Assembly: GCF_002395745.1 (NCBI RefSeq)
Contig: NZ_DGUN01000027.1
Coordinates: 1 to 64,000, forward strand
Reading direction: 5' to 3'
DNA length: 64,000 bases
Source: Fibrobacter sp. UBA4309
Lineage (GTDB): Bacteria > Fibrobacterota > Fibrobacteria > Fibrobacterales > Fibrobacteraceae
Of this stretch, positions 8,191 through 16,021 are shown in pieces. Both the position numbers and the translations under genes were made by a program. Positions within the stretch are counted from its first letter, which is position 1. The number at the start of each line of letters is the position of its first letter. A model generated the notes under the pieces. The model made no database searches and was not told where the DNA came from. It saw nothing but the letters and a program-made list of their open reading frames with translations.

Positions 8191-8952
8191 ATGATGGTCT
8201 CGTTTCGTCTTGTAAAGTTGCTGGCCTTGCTTGTTTTTGTCGGCATGCTGCTTTCCGGCTGTGCCGGCAAGAAAGCTCCGGTGGATGTCTCCGCCGCATC
8301 TCAAGATTCGCCGGCCGCCGTCCGCGACAGCCTCCGCGCAAAATTCGTGATGACGATTGTCGACAGCCTGGGCAAGGAACAGGAACTGGACGCGGTCCTT
8401 TTCTCGGTGCCTGGCCAGCGTTATCGCATGGAACTCACCGGACCCATGGGAATTGGGGTCGCTTCGCTTTTATGGACAACTGAAAAATGGGACGTGGTGT
8501 TCCCGACCGAAAAGATATATGTCGAGGGAGTCGGCTATATGGTCGGCCTGATTGGCGACAATACCATCCCGATGGTGCCGATCCACCAGGTGGCGGATTT
8601 GTTCGACGGGATCTTGATTCCGCAAAACGGGACGGTGATGTCCGAATCCGATTCTGCCGGGTTCCATGTCGTTCGCGAAAAGTCTTCGACGGGAATGGTC
8701 TATGCCTACGGCAAGAAAGACGGGAATGTCGAGTGGTTTATGCGCGGCGGTCGTGACGGCAAGCCCGAAGTGTTGCGGTTCTCCGGATTCAAGGAATTCG
8801 AAGGTGTCCGGACGCCCGAAACCATCGTGTTCGAGCGTGACGGGAAGATGTTCCTGAAGATTCGGATAAAAAAAGTGGCCCGCAACAAGACGTTCAGCCC
8901 CGGAACCTGGCACTTGAATATCCCCAAAAGCTATAAGCGCATCGGAGCCTAG
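8191..8952 (+). CDS. DUF4292/LolB-like outer-membrane lipoprotein
   Basis: 253 aa with a lipobox signal peptide (MLLSGCAGK). The mature part looks like the half-barrel fold of LolB/LolA and DUF4292 proteins: strands such as AKFVMTIVDS, YRMELTGPMGIGVASLLW and WDVVFPTEKIYVEG, then ESDSAGFHVVREKSSTG and a C-terminal pair ending FKEFEGVRTPETIVF. LolB relatives insert lipoproteins in the outer membrane or carry lipids. The order TPR lipoprotein then DUF4292 also occurs in Bacteroidota, as far as I recall. The assignment rests on pattern and context, not on a search. Confidence 0.7.
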   Translation: MMVSFRLVKLLALLVFVGMLLSGCAGKKAPVDVSAASQDSPAAVRDSLRAKFVMTIVDSLGKEQELDAVLFSVPGQRYRMELTGPMGIGVASLLWTTEKWDVVFPTEKIYVEGVGYMVGLIGDNTIPMVPIHQVADLFDGILIPQNGTVMSESDSAGFHVVREKSSTGMVYAYGKKDGNVEWFMRGGRDGKPEVLRFSGFKEFEGVRTPETIVFERDGKMFLKIRIKKVARNKTFSPGTWHLNIPKSYKRIGA

Positions 8953-8990
8953 TGCGTTCTCGGAGCCTTTTTTTGTAGATTGAGAAGAGT

Positions 8991-11900
8991 ATGAAACGTT
9001 TTGAACTGGCTTTTCTGATTTTTGCGCTGGCCGCTTTTTTTGCCCCGTCCGCCTTCGCGGTCGATTCGCTAGAAGTGTTCGTGTTGCGCGTGCAGTTTGC
9101 CGAAGAAAAGACCGACAACTCCCTTACGACAGGAAAGGGTACTTTCGGTACGGTTCCCGACAAGAACTACGGCTTGGATCCGACAAAGCATGGCGGCTCG
9201 GTGTCCTACTGGGAAAAGCATTTGCAGTTTGCCGACGCCTACTATCGCGCCGCCAGTGGTGGAAAACTCGCTATCAAGGCCAGGGTGTTCCCGATATACA
9301 CGCTCAAGAAGCAGATTATCGATTACAACAGGACGACCAAGATGGATGGCGAGAAGACCGCGGAGTTCGACGAAGCCCGTAGCCGCGATTACTTGACTTT
9401 CGTTTACGATGCCATTGCCGCCGCGGCCTCTGCCGATACGTCGAAGGACTCCCCGTTCCGTATTCCGCTTTCGAAAAATCCGAACGTGAAGCGCACCTAT
9501 ATGATTGTGCATGCCGGCGCGAGCCGCCTTGTAGACGGCGGCAGCATGGGTACGGATAACGCCGATACTCCGGGCGATTTTATGGATGTCTATATTTCAC
9601 GGGACGCCTGGGAATACCTGATGCCCGATTCTGCCAAGAATAGCGCCGTGAAACCGGCTTTCGGCGTGAACGAAATGGGAAAATCCGTGGTGAACGGTCT
9701 CCTGATTCCGGGCTCCGTGTTGGATACGCTCCGCTCCGTGATGGTGGTGAGCGAGACGGCCTCGCAGGACGGCCTCAACTGGGGTGTGAACGGGATCGTG
9801 GTGAACCAGATTGGCCGTGAACTGGGACTCCCGAATACTTATGACGTAGTGAAGGGCATTTCTCGCCTCGGATACTTTGACGGCATGGACTTTGCCGGTT
9901 ACAATGCGGGGAATGGATTCATGCCTTCGCTCCCTGCCGCCTGGGGACGTGCCTACATGGGCTGGTCGCAGGTAAAGGAAGTCCGTCCCGTGGCCGGTAA
10001 GCCGGTGACGGTGGATATTGCCGCGGCGGGTAGCGGTCTCGGTACAGAAATCGTGAAGGTTCCCCTGAGCGCGAGCGAGTACTTGCTGATTGAAAACCGC
10101 CAGCGTAGCTGGAACAAGGACGGCAAGGTAAGCGTCGTTCTCGGTTCGGCCGACGAGGATCCGGATACGACGATGCGGACGGTCCCGGTAGATAGCCTGA
10201 GCAAGGTTTTCGAGGACAGTACCTGTAACGCCAAGGGAAAGTGCGAGTTGAACAAGAAGAAGGCGAAGGGCCTGATTCTTGGGGCCGATTCGTACGATGC
10301 CGGGCTCCCCTCGAGCGGTATTGCCGTATGGCGCGTAAATGAATGGTATCTGCGCGAGACTCTCGAATACGGGATTGCGAATTTCTGGGGCGGCGATACT
10401 TTGCGCGACCACCAGTTCGGCATTGCGATGGTTGAGGCCGACGGAGTCCTTTCTATCGGAAAAACGTTCCAGAATGCCCTGGGCCAGGATACGTACGATT
10501 ACGGCTCGGGAACGGACTTGCTGCCGCATGTGCGCGTTCCCGTTGATGGAACCAAGCAGAAGTTCGATACGGTGAAGACGATCGCCCCGACGGGATATGC
10601 CAACACCAGGACGACGCAGGGCGGCTATACGGGAATCAAGATTTCAGTGGCCGTGCCTAAGGATGCCCGCAAGGAAAAGACTTCGAACGCGTTCATGGGC
10701 GACAGCGTGGTGAATTTTGCGTCTACGGTTATCAGCGTCACGATAAGCGTCGATGACGGTAGTATTGAAGGGAGCAAGTTCCCGCGCAACGTGGGCCTTG
10801 CCTCTGCCGTGCGCGGCGCAGTGTTTGTCGACGATTCCGAAAACGCGGGAGAAAAGCTCCTGGTCGTGGGTGCTGCAGATGGAACGCTGCAGGCGTTCAG
10901 CGCCCTTGGCGATACGGTCTTTGCTGCCGATACGGTCGTGAAGCAGAAAGTGCTTACGGCGAAAGAATCGCTACAAGAAGTGCCGCTCTACCGCGTGGGG
11001 GCGAGCTTTGGCCCGCTCCTTGGCATGGCTAGCGACGGGAAGAACGTGTTCACGCTGCACAAGAAAAAGTTTGTACGGACTTCTTTTGCAGGAGGCGTCC
11101 CCGTGCAAGAAGATACCGACGTGGATTCCGCTGTTGTCGGGCCCATGGTTATCGGCGAAGAAGTCTGGTTTGCCGAAAAGGACAAGTTGCGCCACGGCAA
11201 CCTCTGGCAAAAGATGCCGGAAGGTTTTGTCGCCCAGGATATGGCCTATTGTGCCGGCAAGGATGACGGAAGCTTTGTCGCCTTGGTGGGCAAGGAAGGC
11301 CGTCTTGTACTGGTGCAAAACAGCTCGATATATAGCTACAGGTTCGGTGGAGAAGATCCTTACTTTAGGGTTGCCTGCACGGACCTGGACCGCGATGGCG
11401 TCGATGACGTCGTGATGTTGGGAAGTCGCGGCACCGCGATGGCGGTCAAGACATCCATAGTAAAGGAAAAGGGGCAGAAGCCCGTGTGGACCAAGACGTA
11501 CAAGCGCGGTGCCGCGGGTACGAGCGGACTCAAGGACGAAACTTCTGGTATCGCGATAGGCGATGTCAATGGCGACGGCTATCCTGAAATCGTATTCCTG
11601 GGCGACAACCTGGTGTATGCCCTTGACCGTTTCGGTTTGCCGCTTGGCGGATTCCCGGTGATGATTTCCCGTGGCACCCCGATTTACGGATTCTTTAGCG
11701 ACCCGGTTCTTGTCGATGTGACGGGTGACGATACTCCGGAGATTCTCGTACCGAGCAACGACGGGCTCGTTTACGCCTATACCGGCAAGGGCAAGCCTGT
11801 TTCTGGCGGGTTCCCGCTGGCGGCCGGCAGTTTTGAATACGTCGATTCCACAAAGGCGCTGCAGCCCATGAGCATCTTTGTGACCGATGCGGTTTCGGGC

Positions 11901-12374
11901 AAGAAATCGGCAGGGCCGGAACTTTACGCATTGCATCGCCAGAGTGTCGCAGCCTTCCGCCTGAACAAGGCTAGCGGCAATGCGGCGGAATCGCCTGCGG
12001 CTTGGACGCTCCCGGCCGGCGGTAACGAACGTACCGGCTATTTCGATGCTTCCAAACTTAGCGAAGTCAAGAAATCCGCCGCCAAGGACGAAATCACGGA
12101 ATTCTTCATGTTCCCGAATCCGGTGCGCGGCGGCAATGCGAAGGCGCGTTTCGAAATCGGTGCCCAGGCGCAATACGCCATGCTCGAGATATACGACATT
12201 ACGGGTCTGTGCGTATTCCGTGCCAAGTTGGAAAAGCCTGTGGCCGGCCGCAACCAGTTTGAACATCTCGACCTGAAAAAGCTCGGTAGCGATGTCTACA
12301 CGGCCCGTCTCAAGGTGAAGTTCGATAGCGGCAAGACAAAGCAGAAGATGTACCGCATTGGCGTGGTGAGATAA
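8991..12374 (+). CDS. Large secreted M6-peptidase-like protein lacking the zinc site, with VCBS/FG-GAP repeats and a T9SS-type tail
   Basis: 1127 aa with a Sec signal peptide (cleavage after PSAFA). Residues about 25-400 resemble M6 immune-inhibitor-A-like peptidases (PDKNYGLD, YWEKHLQFADAYYRAASGG, GYFDGMDFAGYNAG). Where M6 enzymes have HExxHxLGxPD this protein has NQIGRELGLPN (272-282), so both zinc His and the catalytic Glu are replaced. About 800-965 hold VCBS/FG-GAP-like repeats (DLDRDGVDDVV, DVNGDGYPEIV, DVTGDDTPEIL). The last ~90 residues resemble a Por/T9SS sorting domain (FPNPVRGG, LEIYDITGLCVF, YTARLKV). Probable role: surface-exposed binding protein. TAGATT at 8977-8982 is a possible -10 box. 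Confidence 0.75.
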   Translation: MKRFELAFLIFALAAFFAPSAFAVDSLEVFVLRVQFAEEKTDNSLTTGKGTFGTVPDKNYGLDPTKHGGSVSYWEKHLQFADAYYRAASGGKLAIKARVFPIYTLKKQIIDYNRTTKMDGEKTAEFDEARSRDYLTFVYDAIAAAASADTSKDSPFRIPLSKNPNVKRTYMIVHAGASRLVDGGSMGTDNADTPGDFMDVYISRDAWEYLMPDSAKNSAVKPAFGVNEMGKSVVNGLLIPGSVLDTLRSVMVVSETASQDGLNWGVNGIVVNQIGRELGLPNTYDVVKGISRLGYFDGMDFAGYNAGNGFMPSLPAAWGRAYMGWSQVKEVRPVAGKPVTVDIAAAGSGLGTEIVKVPLSASEYLLIENRQRSWNKDGKVSVVLGSADEDPDTTMRTVPVDSLSKVFEDSTCNAKGKCELNKKKAKGLILGADSYDAGLPSSGIAVWRVNEWYLRETLEYGIANFWGGDTLRDHQFGIAMVEADGVLSIGKTFQNALGQDTYDYGSGTDLLPHVRVPVDGTKQKFDTVKTIAPTGYANTRTTQGGYTGIKISVAVPKDARKEKTSNAFMGDSVVNFASTVISVTISVDDGSIEGSKFPRNVGLASAVRGAVFVDDSENAGEKLLVVGAADGTLQAFSALGDTVFAADTVVKQKVLTAKESLQEVPLYRVGASFGPLLGMASDGKNVFTLHKKKFVRTSFAGGVPVQEDTDVDSAVVGPMVIGEEVWFAEKDKLRHGNLWQKMPEGFVAQDMAYCAGKDDGSFVALVGKEGRLVLVQNSSIYSYRFGGEDPYFRVACTDLDRDGVDDVVMLGSRGTAMAVKTSIVKEKGQKPVWTKTYKRGAAGTSGLKDETSGIAIGDVNGDGYPEIVFLGDNLVYALDRFGLPLGGFPVMISRGTPIYGFFSDPVLVDVTGDDTPEILVPSNDGLVYAYTGKGKPVSGGFPLAAGSFEYVDSTKALQPMSIFVTDAVSGKKSAGPELYALHRQSVAAFRLNKASGNAAESPAAWTLPAGGNERTGYFDASKLSEVKKSAAKDEITEFFMFPNPVRGGNAKARFEIGAQAQYAMLEIYDITGLCVFRAKLEKPVAGRNQFEHLDLKKLGSDVYTARLKVKFDSGKTKQKMYRIGVVR

Positions 12375-12383
12375 ATACGGCGC

Positions 12384-12404
12384 TTGGAACTAGGAATTTG
12401 GAAC
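12384..12404 (+). repeat. Three 7-base repeats (TTGGAAC/TAGGAAT/TTGGAAC)
   Basis: Short degenerate heptamer array in the leader of the SUMF1-like gene, ending three bases before its ATG. It belongs with the heptamer loci near 43.8, 47.3 and 59.2 kb. A TTG at its first base could serve as an in-frame start, but the ATG at 12408 is preferred. Confidence 0.6.
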
Positions 12405-12407
12405 GGT

Positions 12408-13337
12408 ATGGATAGACTTGCGTACAAATTAGCCATCTTGACCATGGGATTAGCCCTCTTTTTTGCGTTTTCCGCCTGTACCGCTAGCGGGGAGCAAGAG
12501 GACATTTCGCCCACGGCTCCGGATTCGGCTTCTGGCGGCAGGGGAGGGAACTCCAGCGCTGTCGAAAATTCAAGCGCCAACGACGATCCGGGCAGTTCCA
12601 GCAGCCAAAAAGAAATGGACGCTGTAGACAGTGCCATTGCGGCTGTCATTTTTTATAACGTTCCTGCGACGACGATCAAGAAGGGCGGGGTTTCGTATTC
12701 CGTAGACAAATTCCTGGTGTCGACAACGGAAGTTACCCAGGGACTCTACTCGAAATTGATGGGGAATATGCCTACCCAGAGCAATAATGGCGACGATTTT
12801 CCGATTGAAAATGTCAACTGGTTCCAGGCGGCGCTTTTCTGCAATGAATTTTCCAAGAGAGCGGGCTATGACACGGCCTATGTCTATACGTCTGTTGGCG
12901 AAAATAGTTCCCTTGCGAATCTCACGATAGATTATTCTGTAGCGGCGATGAGACTCCCGACCGAAATGGAATGGGAAATTGCGGCACATGCCGGAACTTC
13001 GACAACGTATTATTGGGGAACTGCCGAAGCTTCTAAATACGCTTATTACGGACAAAGTAAAGGTCCTACCAGGGTGGCGCAGTTTGTTCCGAATGATTAC
13101 AATCTCTACGATATGGCAGGCAATGTGGCCGAATGGGTCGACGACTGGTATGCGAACTATGCATCAACGTCCATGTCGAATCCGACCGGTCCGGAAAACG
13201 GCAGTTACCGTGTCGTTCGCGGTGGCGGCTGGAGCGACCCCATCAAGGATTGCGCTCCGGATACCCGGGATAAGAAGGACCCTAAGTACAAGTCCTCTAC
13301 AGTAGGTTTCCGCATCGTCTATTCTGAAGGATTCTAG
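12408..13337 (+). CDS. Lipoprotein with a SUMF1/formylglycine-generating-enzyme fold
   Basis: 309 aa with a lipoprotein signal (FFAFSACTASG) and a Ser/Asp-rich linker up to about residue 75. The SUMF1 domain shows FLVSTTEVTQGLYSKLMG, DFPIENVNWFQAALFCNEFS, MRLPTEMEWEIAAHAG, NLYDMAGNVAEWVDDWY and VVRGGGWSD...GFRIVYS. The cysteine pair of true FGE is not seen in the C-terminal block (only one Cys, in KDCAPD), so it is probably not a sulfatase-activating oxidase. Such extracellular SUMF1 proteins are often binding proteins. I use the ATG at 12408, because the upstream TTG frame adds residues encoded by a repeat. Confidence 0.85.
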   Translation: MDRLAYKLAILTMGLALFFAFSACTASGEQEDISPTAPDSASGGRGGNSSAVENSSANDDPGSSSSQKEMDAVDSAIAAVIFYNVPATTIKKGGVSYSVDKFLVSTTEVTQGLYSKLMGNMPTQSNNGDDFPIENVNWFQAALFCNEFSKRAGYDTAYVYTSVGENSSLANLTIDYSVAAMRLPTEMEWEIAAHAGTSTTYYWGTAEASKYAYYGQSKGPTRVAQFVPNDYNLYDMAGNVAEWVDDWYANYASTSMSNPTGPENGSYRVVRGGGWSDPIKDCAPDTRDKKDPKYKSSTVGFRIVYSEGF

Positions 13338-13345
13338 GAATCCTT
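13327..13345 (+). terminator. Hairpin overlapping the stop codon of the SUMF1-like gene
   Basis: AAGGATTC and GAATCCTT form an 8-bp stem whose 3-base loop is the TAG stop codon. The T-run only comes about 20 bases later, so its efficiency is doubtful. Confidence 0.4.
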
Positions 13346-13370
13346 TCCCCGTAAGCCCGTTTCGTTTTTT

Positions 13371-13376
13371 TACATT
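13371..13376 (+). promoter_or_regulatory. Possible -10 box (TACATTTG) of the NlpE-like gene
   Basis: TACATT ends six bases before the ATG at 13383 and is preceded by seven T. TACATTTG also fits the Bacteroidota TAnnTTTG element. No -35 box is evident. Confidence 0.45.
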
Positions 13377-13382
13377 TGTAGC

Positions 13383-13850
13383 ATGAAGAAGATTTTCTTG
13401 ATTGCAGTGTCTTGCTGCGTTTTTTTTGTAGGTTGTTCCAAGGAAGAATCGAAGCCGCTTCCGCCTCTGGAGAAGGTGGCTCTTCCCGAAAGTGTCATTG
13501 GTATGTATTCCGGAAAACTCCCGTGCGATAATTGCAAGGCGCGAATGGTGCGCCTGGTGCTTGCCGAAGACAGCAGTGTTACGGCGGTACAGACCGTTGT
13601 CACGGATTCCATGAAGACGGATACGCTGCGGGGATCGTTCTCCATGAACGGGGATGTCCTTACCCTTTCGCTTTCGGAAGGCTCTGTGAACATGAAGTTC
13701 AAGCGGGATTCCCTGGGTAACATGGCCTTGCTGACTGGCGCCGGTACCGTGTACGAAGATGCCGACGGCATGAAGTTCGATATGATTCGCATCCTTGTTC
13801 CCATGAAAAAGCCGGCTCAGCCCGCAACCGATTCTGCAGAGGGAAAATAA
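13383..13850 (+). CDS. NlpE-N-domain lipoprotein
   Basis: 155 aa with a lipobox signal peptide (FFVGCSKEE). The mature part shows the start of the NlpE N-terminal domain, GMYSGKLPCDNCKARMVRLVL, with its CxxC pair, then beta strands (FSMNGDVLTLSL, MKFKRDSLGNMALLTGAG). In enterobacteria NlpE senses surface and copper stress through Cpx. Here the C-terminal NlpE domain is missing, as is usual for FCB relatives, and the next gene, overlapping by one base, is a response regulator. A surface-to-regulator link is possible but unproved. Confidence 0.78.
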   Translation: MKKIFLIAVSCCVFFVGCSKEESKPLPPLEKVALPESVIGMYSGKLPCDNCKARMVRLVLAEDSSVTAVQTVVTDSMKTDTLRGSFSMNGDVLTLSLSEGSVNMKFKRDSLGNMALLTGAGTVYEDADGMKFDMIRILVPMKKPAQPATDSAEGK

Positions 13851-14620
13851 TGCCTTGCAAAGTCCTTGTCGTAGATGATGAACCGCTGGCCCGCATGCGC
13901 ATCAAGTCGCTGCTGGAACCCTATGCTTCGGAGTTCGAGGTCGTGGGCGAGGCGGGCTCGGGTGCCCAGGCTCTGGAAAAAATCCGCGAGCTTGATCCGG
14001 ATGTTGTTTTCCTCGATATCCAGATGCCGGACATGGATGCCTTCGAAGTGCTCAAGAATGTGGGCGAAGACGACATGCCCCTGATCGTGTTTACGACGGC
14101 CTACGAGAACTTTGCGCTGCGTGCCTACGAGGAGAATACGGTCGATTACCTGCTCAAGCCGGTCGACCCGGAGCGTCTGGAAAATACCATCGAGAAGCTT
14201 CGCCGCAACCTTTCGAACTTCTCGGCGCAGCAGCAGATTCCCGAGGACTTCTCGTGGGAACGTTTCCGCGAAATGATCAGTGCGCGCGGTTCGTACCTGC
14301 AGCGCATCCAGGTGAAAATCGGTGACCGCATCCTGCTGATAAATGTGGACGAAATCATCCGCTTCCAGAGCGAAGAGAAATATACGACTGTCTATACGCT
14401 GACCGGACAGCATCTTATCGATACCCCGCTTGTGGACCTGGAAAAGAAACTGGATCCGCGCCAGTTCGTGCGCATCCACCGGGCCCACCTGGTGGCCATT
14501 GACTATATCGCCGAAATACGCAAGTCCGACATGAGTCGCCTGATGGTGGTGCTTCGCGACAAGAATCGAACCCAGTTGCTGGTGAGCAGAAACTTTGTCA
14601 AGACGGTCCGCAGTCTTTAG
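13850..14620 (+). CDS. LytTR-family response regulator
   Basis: 256 aa. The receiver domain (about 3-118) has the acidic pair Asp9/Asp10, the phosphorylation site Asp56 in VVFLDIQMPDMD, and Lys in YLLKPVD. A LytTR DNA-binding domain follows (about 150-256; ILLINVDEIIRFQSEEKYTTV, LDPRQFVRIHRAHLVAIDYI). AlgR/LytR-type regulators control envelope, adhesion or motility genes. No LytS/histidine kinase lies in this window. The ATG overlaps the stop of the NlpE-like gene (TAATG), so they are co-translated. Confidence 0.93.
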   Translation: MPCKVLVVDDEPLARMRIKSLLEPYASEFEVVGEAGSGAQALEKIRELDPDVVFLDIQMPDMDAFEVLKNVGEDDMPLIVFTTAYENFALRAYEENTVDYLLKPVDPERLENTIEKLRRNLSNFSAQQQIPEDFSWERFREMISARGSYLQRIQVKIGDRILLINVDEIIRFQSEEKYTTVYTLTGQHLIDTPLVDLEKKLDPRQFVRIHRAHLVAIDYIAEIRKSDMSRLMVVLRDKNRTQLLVSRNFVKTVRSL

Positions 14621-14632
14621 TTACGGTTTTTT

Positions 14633-16021
14633 ATGAATCAGTCTACGAAAACATTTTCGGTAAAGAAGTTTTTGAAATCCCTTGCCCGGGAAATCATCGT
14701 GCCTATCGCACTTGCCTTGGTGGTGATTCAGTACGTAATCCAGGCTTTCCAGATTCCCAGCGGTTCCATGGAAGATTCCCTCTTGACGGGAGACTTTTTG
14801 CTGGGCCTTAAGTTTACTTATGGTTCGCCGATTCCGTTCAGCAACCAGAAGTTCCCCGGCTACGCTTACCCCGTGCCGGGCGATGTCGTGATTTTCCGCT
14901 ATCCCGGTGAACCCGAATATCCGGACAACAACCCGCAGCGCTATACGCACCTGTTCAATGCGTTGATGTTCGGTAATTTCTACTGGGACCATGAACCCGA
15001 AGACGGCCAGCCGCATCTGGTGCACTATCCGGACGGCCCGAAGGACTATATCAAGCGCTGTGTCGCCGCGAGCGGCGATACGATTGCTGTCCATGGTGGC
15101 CGCCTCTACGTGAACGGGACGCGCCTCGATACGGTTCCCGGACTGGGCAAGTGGACGGCCTCAATGCGCACGAATTCTCCGCGCGACGAACTCGAGACAT
15201 TTGTCCTCCCGTCTGTCGGCGATACGCTGTATGTAGACTCCCTGTCGCTTTCTCGTCTCTGGTGGCTCCGTTCCATTGTCGCGCAAGAGAATCCGGATTC
15301 CCATGTGGAGCTGAACTTGAACCTCCTGCAGGATGGCGTCGAGAACAATGGGTACGATTTCGAAGATTTCCGCATGCCTGTCGAAAATGACCGCGGCATG
15401 GCCCTCAACGCACTTTTCACGAGAAACCGCATGGTAATCCAGAAGGCGCTTACGCAGGGCGATACCGTTTCGGGCGCGATGAATTTCGGATACTTCAAGC
15501 AGCTGTCGTCCATCGGATTCTTGCCGCTGATCGATCCTCACGAAAAAGGCGGCTTGACCCGCAAGGTGAGTTACGTGAGTTTCGAGGCGTCCCTGCTGCA
15601 GGATTTGGAAGGCAATGTCGCGCGCTTGAATGCCGAGGCTGCAGAACCTGTTGTTGCGGACAGCTCCTTAGAAAACGCTACGGATAGCACGGCGGTCTCT
15701 GTCGACAGCTCGAGCGTCGCGGAATCCCGGCCGAAGTTCGAAATCCGCCGGACACTGTTGCTCGATGGCAAGCCGATAGACTATTACGTGGTCAAGTCCC
15801 CGCAGTTCTTCATGATGGGCGACAACCGCGACAATTCCGCCGATAGCCGCTACTGGGGAACGGTGACATTGCGCAACATCCGTGCCAAGGCTTTCGTGAT
15901 ATATTTCTCCTTCGAAAACGAAGACCAAAAATTTTCTATGGGGAATCCCTTCACCTGGTGGAGAATTCCCTTCCGTATCCGTTGGACTCGCATAGGCAAG
16001 ATTATTCCCTTGATTGATTGA
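14633..16021 (+). CDS. lepB: Signal peptidase I (large form)
   Basis: Inner-membrane serine protease that removes Sec signal peptides in the periplasm. A membrane segment at about 22-38 is followed by box B with catalytic Ser45 (IPSGSMEDSLL), box D with catalytic Lys142 (DYIKRCVAASGDTI) and box E (MMGDNRDNSADSRYWG, near 393). At 462 aa it is much longer than the E. coli enzyme (324 aa). The extra ~200 residues between boxes D and E include an acidic/Ser-rich stretch. Long forms with such inserts occur in Bacteroidota. It overlaps the next lipoprotein gene by one base. Confidence 0.95.
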   Translation: MNQSTKTFSVKKFLKSLAREIIVPIALALVVIQYVIQAFQIPSGSMEDSLLTGDFLLGLKFTYGSPIPFSNQKFPGYAYPVPGDVVIFRYPGEPEYPDNNPQRYTHLFNALMFGNFYWDHEPEDGQPHLVHYPDGPKDYIKRCVAASGDTIAVHGGRLYVNGTRLDTVPGLGKWTASMRTNSPRDELETFVLPSVGDTLYVDSLSLSRLWWLRSIVAQENPDSHVELNLNLLQDGVENNGYDFEDFRMPVENDRGMALNALFTRNRMVIQKALTQGDTVSGAMNFGYFKQLSSIGFLPLIDPHEKGGLTRKVSYVSFEASLLQDLEGNVARLNAEAAEPVVADSSLENATDSTAVSVDSSSVAESRPKFEIRRTLLLDGKPIDYYVVKSPQFFMMGDNRDNSADSRYWGTVTLRNIRAKAFVIYFSFENEDQKFSMGNPFTWWRIPFRIRWTRIGKIIPLID

